Shown: positions 58,638-64,000 of the stretch, one piece after another
Layout of the letters: each line of letters starts with the position of its first letter
How positions within the stretch are numbered: the stretch's first letter is position 1
Assembly (NCBI RefSeq): GCF_003217495.1
Contig: NZ_QJSW01000005.1
Coordinates: 1-64,000 of the forward strand
Length of the DNA stretch: 64,000 bases
Origin: Paenibacillus barcinonensis
GTDB taxonomy: Bacteria; Bacillota; Bacilli; Paenibacillales; Paenibacillaceae
Direction: 5' to 3'
Notes under the pieces: generated by a model
The model's input: only the letters and a program-made list of their open reading frames with translations
What the model was told of the DNA's origin: nothing
The model's database searches: none
Program-made: the position numbers and the translations under genes

Positions 58638-59783
58638 TTATTCACCTGTTTTCTTGGAGGTGCCGGGAACAGGTGAGTCCATCACGAGTGGTGAGGAGTC
58701 GAATTCGTCCTGAGGCAGATGAATCCATTTTTGCAGGTAACCCTGCTCGAGCAGTTCTTTTAATAAAATCAGAAGCACTGGAGAAAGCACAACACCTGCA
58801 AGTCCAAAGATGGAGAGAGAAATCAGCATGAAAGAAAGCATCAAATAAGCAGAAGAGACACCAATCGAATTGCCCGAAATTTTAGGTTCAAGCAATTGCC
58901 GAGTCAGCATCGTTACGGCCAAAATGACAATTAGTCCGATCGCGAGCACGCTGTCTCCCACAATAAGTAAATAAATAATCCATGGAATGAATATGACAGG
59001 CACGCCGAGCAGCGGTACCAGATCAAATATGGCACAGATGGCTGCGACTGTAAAAGCGTTGGAAGTTCCCAGAATCAGCAATCCTGCATATATCAATACG
59101 AATGTAATAAGCATCATAATCAACTGTGCTTTTATGTAGAAACGAATGGTCTTGAACACGTGAGTTCGCATAAAATTGTTAGCCGTTTTTAATGTCTTTG
59201 GCATTTTGGCACGAGCGAATTTACGCCAGGATTCAATCTCGATGCTGAGAAAAAAGGCAAGAATGATCGCGATCCCGAAGTTGGTTATAAAGGAAGAGAA
59301 TGAGCTGAGAAAACCGATGATAACCTGTGCCCCGCTGGCGACCCATTTGGACAGAAAGCCGGATAGCGTGGCGAAATATTCATTGATTTTATCCAGTATT
59401 CCTCCGGGAAGAGCATTTGATTTGTCCTGTATCAGCAGTACGAGATTGGTGAATTCATGCTGAATTAACTGAACGTATCCCGGGAAGTTGGACTGCAGAT
59501 CGGAAATTTGCGAAATGATGAAGAAACCAACCCCAAAGAAGCCGGCAATGATCAGCCCGAGAAATAACAAGAGAGCGATGGTTGTGCCCAGCACTTTAGG
59601 CAGGCCTTTTCGATGCAGAAAGCTGGCTAAGGGTTCAATTATCCAGAATACAAGAAATGAAAGGAAAACAGGCGCAGCGATGTGATACAATTTACTAAAA
59701 GTGAACATGATAACGTACACGGTTAACACGAGCAGAGCGATATCGAAAACGGTACGCCCGTATTTTTTATACAGCGGCAACAT
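58638..59783 (-). CDS. AI-2E family transporter, second (YtvI-like)
   Basis: 381 residues, eight membrane helices: FSKLYHIAAPVFLSFLVFWIIEPL, then FYIKAQLIMMLITFVLIYAG and IFDLVPLLGVPVIFIPW, GNSIGVSSAYLMLS. The conserved motifs are those of the AI-2E exporter superfamily, closest in style to the YtvI sporulation protein. AAAGGAG lies nine bases before ATG 59783; ATG 59789 is also in frame but only three bases from it. Convergent with the PBP gene. Confidence 0.88.
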   Translation of the reverse strand: MLPLYKKYGRTVFDIALLVLTVYVIMFTFSKLYHIAAPVFLSFLVFWIIEPLASFLHRKGLPKVLGTTIALLLFLGLIIAGFFGVGFFIISQISDLQSNFPGYVQLIQHEFTNLVLLIQDKSNALPGGILDKINEYFATLSGFLSKWVASGAQVIIGFLSSFSSFITNFGIAIILAFFLSIEIESWRKFARAKMPKTLKTANNFMRTHVFKTIRFYIKAQLIMMLITFVLIYAGLLILGTSNAFTVAAICAIFDLVPLLGVPVIFIPWIIYLLIVGDSVLAIGLIVILAVTMLTRQLLEPKISGNSIGVSSAYLMLSFMLISLSIFGLAGVVLSPVLLILLKELLEQGYLQKWIHLPQDEFDSSPLVMDSPVPGTSKKTGE

Positions 59784-59955
59784 GGACATAGACTCCTTTA
59801 CAGGTATAAATTAGATTGTATTCATTGTACATGATAGTGCTATTTGGGGGAACAGCATTTAAGAAATGTGATAATTATGATAAAATTAAAGGCGATTTAT
59901 TTTAGATAGTGCCTATCAGGCCGTAAATTAGTAGGAGAAGTGGGGAATCAACATC

Positions 59956-61359
59956 ATGACAACGATGCTTCAGAGTATTTTATTATGGTTATTTTACCTG
60001 TCCTCTTTTTACGCTTTTATTCCAAGTCTGATTAGCAGACTGTTTGGTTTTCGTGTATTCAGAAGGGGAGAGAGTGATACAGCGTATGCTTTAACGTTTG
60101 ATGATGGACCAGACCCGACATATACACCTCGTTTGCTTGATTTGCTGCGAGAGCATGATGTGAAGGCAACCTTTTTTGTTGTGGGCGAGCATGCGGAGAG
60201 TCACCCTGAGTTAATCAGACGTATTCATGAAGAAGGGCATTTAATTGGTATTCATAATTATATCCATAAAACGAACTGGCTAATGCGACCGCAAACAGTG
60301 CGGGATCAGATCCAACGAACAGGTCAGATTATTGAAGAAATTACGGGTGAGAAAACCTGTTATTATCGTCCACCATGGGGCATTGTGAACCTGTTTGATT
60401 TTTTCAGTAAAAAGGATCGTAAAATTATTCTGTGGTCTGCCATGTTTGAGGACTGGAGATGCAGTGTGGGTGCAGAGCTATTAAAGGAACGCATGCTTCG
60501 GAAGTTAAAGGGCGGAGAGGTGCTGCTGCTACATGATCGGGGTACAACCCTTGGAGCTGATGCACAGGCGCCAGAGCAGATGCTTGAAGCGCTGGCGACC
60601 GTTCTTGTGGAAGCGAAGCGCCGTGGATTAACCAGTGTTCGAGTGGATACGCTGATGAATGGCGATACAGCCACTTCCACTGTGAATCAAACCGAAACCC
60701 GGAAAAACCTGAAGCTGTGGAAACGTGCTTTGGTTGCGTTGTGGTTAGGTTGGGAGAAGCTGTTTCACTGGGTATACCACCTGAGAACGGCTTCCCCGGA
60801 AGATCCAATGCTTCATTTCCGTTCCCGTGTATATCATGGTGCAAGGGTAGAGATGGGGCAAGGTTACGTTTTACAGAACGGGGATCCGATTATTGAGCTG
60901 CATTTTGATAATCAGAAATTATATGAACTTGGAGTAAGCTCACGCTCTAGCATGCACTTAGCCATTCGCATGATTCGTACCATGGAGCAGCAACTGCCTG
61001 ATCTGGCTGAGCTTGTTGCGGCTGATTCGGAATTACGCTCAGCGAAAGCGATCTACGGTGTGAGCATGATTAATCGTGGACCCGAGAAGTTTGGATTTAC
61101 AATTCAGGAGTTGCCTCCAGGCCCGTTCAGCATGGCCTCCAGGCTATATCTGAAGCTGCTGCTTGGCGTCATTCATCCGGCGGGGAAAGACCGTCTGAAA
61201 CAGCGTACAGATCAATTGGTGCCCAAAATGATTGTTATGCCAGTGGAGGAACTGTTAAAACGCTACGGACAGCATCGTAAGCTTGCTGCTGCTTCGACTG
61301 AGGATATACGAGACGAGTCAATTTTACTTGAAAACGAAATTTTGCCAGAACGAAATTAA
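59956..61359 (+). CDS. NodB polysaccharide deacetylase with C-terminal YkoP-like domain
   Basis: 467 residues. After an N-terminal membrane segment (about 5-25), a NodB deacetylase (about 45-245) shows LTFDDGPDPTYTPRLLDLL (motif 1), HNYIHK (motif 2 His), RPPWGIVN (motif 3), and LLLHDRGT (motif 5 His). Residues about 250-440 form a second domain (FRSRVYHGARVEMGQGY, DPIIELHFDNQKLYEL) that resembles B. subtilis YkoP, of unknown function. The catalytic residues appear complete, so deacetylation of peptidoglycan or another polymer is likely. No close operon partner is present. Confidence 0.85.
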   Translation: MTTMLQSILLWLFYLSSFYAFIPSLISRLFGFRVFRRGESDTAYALTFDDGPDPTYTPRLLDLLREHDVKATFFVVGEHAESHPELIRRIHEEGHLIGIHNYIHKTNWLMRPQTVRDQIQRTGQIIEEITGEKTCYYRPPWGIVNLFDFFSKKDRKIILWSAMFEDWRCSVGAELLKERMLRKLKGGEVLLLHDRGTTLGADAQAPEQMLEALATVLVEAKRRGLTSVRVDTLMNGDTATSTVNQTETRKNLKLWKRALVALWLGWEKLFHWVYHLRTASPEDPMLHFRSRVYHGARVEMGQGYVLQNGDPIIELHFDNQKLYELGVSSRSSMHLAIRMIRTMEQQLPDLAELVAADSELRSAKAIYGVSMINRGPEKFGFTIQELPPGPFSMASRLYLKLLLGVIHPAGKDRLKQRTDQLVPKMIVMPVEELLKRYGQHRKLAAASTEDIRDESILLENEILPERN

Positions 61360-61395
61360 TATCAAGCATAGGCCATGGACTCATTGTGTAATGAC

Positions 61396-61438
61396 AAAAA
61401 GGATGCGCTCAGCTGTTGTAGCAGAGCGCATCCTTTTA
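61396..61438. terminator. bidirectional terminator between the NodB gene and ilvD
   Basis: AAAAGGATGCGCTC ... GAGCGCATCCTTTT with a 13-base loop, between convergent genes, with A/T runs outside both arms. Confidence 0.9.
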
Positions 61439-61469
61439 TTTATGTTTTGTTGTTTGCGTTATTACAAAA

Positions 61470-63155
61470 TTAGATTTTCAGTACGCCACCGTTGCTAGCA
61501 TTCGTTACAAGCTTGGAATAGCGGGCCAGATAACCAGTTTTGACTTTTGGTTCGAAACCTTTCCAGTTCGCACGACGGGCTGCGAATTCCTCATCGCTGA
61601 TATGCAGCTCAATGATGCGGTTGTTCAGATCCAGTTCAATGATATCTCCTTCTTCAACAAAGGCAATTGGACCGCCTTCCGCTGCTTCTGGAGAGATATG
61701 TCCGATACTGATACCACGGGAGGCACCGGAGAAGCGTCCATCCGTGATCAGACCCACTTTCGCACCAAGACCCATACCTACGATCTGAGACGTTGGAGCG
61801 AGCATTTCAGGCATACCAGGTCCACCTTTTGGTCCTTCATAACGAATCACGACAACATGTCCTTCTTTTACTTTGCCGTTAGCAATGCCTTCAAGGGCTT
61901 GCTCCTGGGAGTCAAAGCAGATGGCAGGACCTTTGTGATATCCGCCAACGGAAGGATCAACCGCACCAACTTTGATGATGGCGCCTTGTGGTGCAAGGTT
62001 ACCGAACAATACAGCCAAACCGCCTTTTTCGGAGTGAGGGTTGTCCAGTTTGTGAATTACGTTGGTGTCTTTGATCTCCTGACCTTCCACGTTCTCACGG
62101 ATGGTTTTACCTGTAACCGTAATACAGTCTGCATGAATTGCACCTGGTTTCTTGAGCAATTCGTTCAGTACTGCGCTTACGCCGCCTGCATTGTGAACGT
62201 CTTCGATGTGCAGGTCGGAAGCAGGAGCAAGTTTAGCCAGATGCGGAACGCGGTTGGCTACTTCATTGATCCGCTCGATTGGATATTCGATGCCAGCTTC
62301 GTGAGCAAGAGCCAGCGTGTGCAATACAGTATTCGTGGAGCCGCCCATCGCCATATCCAGCGAAAACGCATTGTCGATCGCTTCTACAGTTACGATATCG
62401 CGCGGTTTCAGATCCAGCTTGATCAATTCCATTAATTGCTTGGCGGATTGTTTAACAAACTCACGACGCTCAGGAGCAACAGCCAGAATTGTTCCGTTAC
62501 CCGGCATAGCCAGTCCCATTGCTTCTGCAAGGCAGTTCATGGAGTTAGCTGTAAACATACCGGAGCACGAGCCGCAAGTCGGGCAGCCAAACTGCTCAAG
62601 CTCAAGCAAGCTTTTATCATCAATTTTACCAGCCTGGAATGCACCTACGCCTTCAAATACAGACGTGAGGGAGAGAGCTTTACCGTTACTGTCACGGCCT
62701 GCTTTCATCGGCCCACCACTTACAAATACGGTAGGGATGTTACAACGCAGTGCGCCCATCATCATACCAGGAGTGATTTTATCACAGTTCGGAATACAAA
62801 CCATGCCGTCGAACCAGTGTGCAGACACAACCGTTTCCACCGAATCCGCGATAATGTCACGGCTTGGCAGGGAGTAACGCATGCCAATGTGGCCCATCGC
62901 AATCCCGTCATCTACCCCGATAGTATTGAATTCAAACGGAACGCCGCCGGCTTCACGAATGGCATCTTTAACAATTTTACCGAATTCCTGCAGGTGGACG
63001 TGACCAGGGACAATATCAATGTAAGAGTTACATACCGCAATAAACGGCTTGCCGAAATCCTCTTCTTTAACGCCCGCTGCACGGAGCAAACTCCGGTGTG
63101 GTGCGCGGTCAAAACCTTTTTTGATCATATCGGAACGCATCTTATTGGCTGACAT
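61470..63155 (-). CDS. ilvD: dihydroxy-acid dehydratase
   Basis: IlvD makes 2-oxo acids for isoleucine, valine and leucine synthesis, using an Fe-S cluster. The 561-residue protein has [14 protein letters not shown], the cluster Cys motifs [10 protein letters not shown] and [18 protein letters not shown], and the C-terminal [11 protein letters not shown] and [13 protein letters not shown]. Start ATG 63155 ([14 protein letters not shown]) with GGGGGGAA upstream; the frame is open to 63218. It stands alone, with no ilvB/ilvC beside it, and no T-box is seen in front. A MITE-like element lies 89 bases upstream. Confidence 0.95.
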   Translation of the reverse strand: MSANKMRSDMIKKGFDRAPHRSLLRAAGVKEEDFGKPFIAVCNSYIDIVPGHVHLQEFGKIVKDAIREAGGVPFEFNTIGVDDGIAMGHIGMRYSLPSRDIIADSVETVVSAHWFDGMVCIPNCDKITPGMMMGALRCNIPTVFVSGGPMKAGRDSNGKALSLTSVFEGVGAFQAGKIDDKSLLELEQFGCPTCGSCSGMFTANSMNCLAEAMGLAMPGNGTILAVAPERREFVKQSAKQLMELIKLDLKPRDIVTVEAIDNAFSLDMAMGGSTNTVLHTLALAHEAGIEYPIERINEVANRVPHLAKLAPASDLHIEDVHNAGGVSAVLNELLKKPGAIHADCITVTGKTIRENVEGQEIKDTNVIHKLDNPHSEKGGLAVLFGNLAPQGAIIKVGAVDPSVGGYHKGPAICFDSQEQALEGIANGKVKEGHVVVIRYEGPKGGPGMPEMLAPTSQIVGMGLGAKVGLITDGRFSGASRGISIGHISPEAAEGGPIAFVEEGDIIELDLNNRIIELHISDEEFAARRANWKGFEPKVKTGYLARYSKLVTNASNGGVLKI

Positions 63156-63243
63156 GGTGTATTCCCCCCAAATATATAGTATTGAGCAGCATGAATGGAA
63201 AAATAAATGGCAGTGCATCTGTCGTTTAATTTCATCCGTACTC

Positions 63244-63406
63244 TAGGGCGTGTCTTGAAACCTACTGAAGTGCATCTTTTACGCCTTTTCGCCCCCTGCT
63301 GCGTCACTTTCCCTAGACGTGCCCCGGCACGCCTGCGGAAAGCTTCCTGGCTTGGAACGAAAATTCAGCAAAATGGGCTTCCTTCAGCGTTTTCAGACAC
63401 GCCCTA
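63244..63406. mobile_element. MITE-like element with terminal inverted repeats
   Basis: A 163-base unit bounded by TA on both sides and terminal inverted repeats AGGGCGTGTCTTGAAA (left) and, on the other strand from the right end, AGGGCGTGTCTGAAAA, with a further shared CTGAAG. There is no transposase ORF. The centre has a GTGCC CC GGCAC hairpin. TA ends fit mobilisation by an IS630/Tc1-type transposase; copy number elsewhere cannot be seen here. It sits upstream of ilvD and could affect its expression. Confidence 0.7.
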
Positions 63407-63543
63407 AAAAAACAGACCGGTTAATCCGGTTTCAGGCTTTCCGTAGTTTGTGACATTCTCTGTTGCTTTAAACCCGTGAACACCCGGTTTTTCTATAGAG
63501 TCTATCACAACCCTCGTCATATTTCTACAATCAATAGACAATA

Positions 63544-63582
63544 GAAAAGAAGCCAGATTTCATTTTCATGGATTTGGCTTCT
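63544..63582 (-). terminator. terminator after the KGG gene
   Basis: On the minus strand AGAAGCCA ... TGGCTTCT with a 19-base loop is followed by TTTTC, about 55 bases after the KGG-protein stop codon. The gap 63156-63636 otherwise holds the MITE-like element and a short ACCGG/CCGGT dyad near 63416. Confidence 0.65.
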
Positions 63583-63636
63583 GAAATATTGAAGAAAATG
63601 TAGTTTATTTTAAAAGCAGGGTACTTCAAGGGATCG

Positions 63637-63888
63637 TTAGCTGCTTCCACCTTTACGGCCGATCTCACGATAGAATTCCGTATTGTGATTCTCGGAGGTC
63701 GCTTCGCCGCCCTTGCGTCCGATTTCTTTATAAAATTCCGCATCGTGAGCATCGGAAGTGGCCTCGCCACCTTTTTTACCAATCATCTGGTAGAAGCTTC
63801 GGTCATGGCTTCTCGAAGTCGCTCTGCCGCCTAGGCGCCCAGCTTCTTCTCTACTCATTTTGCGATCTGGAGTATGCCCTCGTGTCAT
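63637..63888 (-). CDS. KGG-repeat general stress protein (GsiB/YciG-like)
   Basis: 83 very hydrophilic residues with three 20-residue repeats, each containing a GG (GRLGGRATS, GKKGGEATS, GRKGGEATS) followed by an FY pair, and a final GRKGG. This matches the stress-induced KGG family, whose B. subtilis member GsiB is a strongly sigma-B-dependent, hydrophilin-like protein. AAGGAG lies nine bases before the ATG. A stress-type promoter may precede it. Confidence 0.9.
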   Translation of the reverse strand: MTRGHTPDRKMSREEAGRLGGRATSRSHDRSFYQMIGKKGGEATSDAHDAEFYKEIGRKGGEATSENHNTEFYREIGRKGGSS

Positions 63889-63940
63889 TACAAATCACTC
63901 CTTATAATGATAAGTTGTTTTTTGCAGTGTGTATCCTAAA

Positions 63941-63966
63941 TTACCACATCATTTCCAGCCTGAAAC
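63941..63966 (-). promoter_or_regulatory. candidate stress-sigma promoter for the KGG gene
   Basis: Read on the minus strand: GTTTCA, a 14-base spacer, TGGTAA, compared with the sigma-B consensus GTTTAA, 12-14 bases, GGGTAT. It is weak by sequence but the gene is of a stress-induced family. Confidence 0.35.
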
Positions 63967-64000
63967 AAAAAGGATGGGTTTCTATGGATGTCCGGGCTAT

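Noticed and set aside
61602-62435. A 277-codon open frame opposite ilvD
   Set aside because: It is a shadow ORF. ilvD has complete signature motifs over the same bases.
63984-64000. A possible start of another gene at the right edge (ATG after AAAGGATGG)
   Set aside because: Only 17 bases are in the window, too few to support a call.

Overview
The window is a chromosomal segment of an endospore-forming Firmicute, most likely a Paenibacillus. The evidence is moderate GC, strong AAAGGAG-type ribosome sites, many TTG and GTG starts, T-box leaders on aminoacyl-tRNA synthetase genes, sporulation genes (bofC, spoVB, a large SpoIID-like protein), and a gene order that follows the Bacillus subtilis bofC-ruv-queA-tgt-yajC-spoVB-secDF-recJ-apt-relA-dtd-hisS-aspS-tcdA-rarA-cymR-yrvO-alaS-yrzL-yrrK-yrzB-mltG-yrrN-yrrO-pbpI backbone. 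It departs from B. subtilis by having ruvC, an inverted mnmA, and several extra genes.

Layout. 1-710: six tRNA genes (fMet, Asp, Gly, Arg, Leu, Pro), with the 3' end of tRNA-Asp duplicated, then a terminator. 0.8-8.8 kb: bofC, then ruvC-ruvA-ruvB, a SpoIID/LytB-type protein, queA-tgt (queuosine) and yajC. 8.8-12.3 kb: small membrane proteins, spoVB and comN. 12.3-18.6 kb: secD-secF, a CDF-type membrane protein with altered metal ligands, recJ and apt. 18.8-23.1 kb: uraA divergent from relA-dtd. 23.1-24.7 kb: a small stress-like cluster (a possible 55-residue protein, a DJ-1/PfpI protein, an unknown acidic protein). 24.9-29.5 kb: T-box-controlled hisS-aspS, then tcdA. 29.6-38.0 kb: transport and accessory genes (NCS2 permease, ABC exporter, helD, EamA, SDR, LysR). 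38.1-40.3 kb: rarA and a crcB pair. 40.4-44.6 kb: sulfur trafficking for tRNA thiolation (mnmA, cymR, cysteine desulfurase), a PRC-barrel protein and a zinc ribbon. 44.9-54.0 kb: an AI-2E-type permease, T-box-controlled alaS, ireB, ruvX, two DUF1292 genes, mltG and two U32 proteins. 54.4-61.4 kb: a chemoreceptor with a basic N-terminal extension, a class B penicillin-binding protein, a second AI-2E-type permease, and a NodB deacetylase with an extra C-terminal domain. 61.4-64.0 kb: ilvD on the minus strand, a MITE-like element, and a KGG-repeat stress protein.

Functional themes are tRNA maturation and decoding (tRNAs, QueA, Tgt, Dtd, TcdA, MnmA, U32 proteins, three synthetases), Holliday-junction and replication-fork repair (RuvABC, RecJ, RarA, RuvX), protein export (YajC-SecDF), cell wall and sporulation (BofC, SpoVB, SpoIID-like, MltG, PBP, NodB), and nucleotide economy (Apt, UraA, NCS2, RelA). 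Most of the window is conserved core genome. I saw no prophage, CRISPR array, intact insertion sequence or recognisable new defence system. The less ordinary items are the tRNA-Asp end duplication, the MITE-like element before ilvD, short leader ORFs before helD and cymR, a CDF homologue that has lost metal ligands, the extended chemoreceptor, and the NodB fusion. All functional calls are from sequence reading alone, with no database search.
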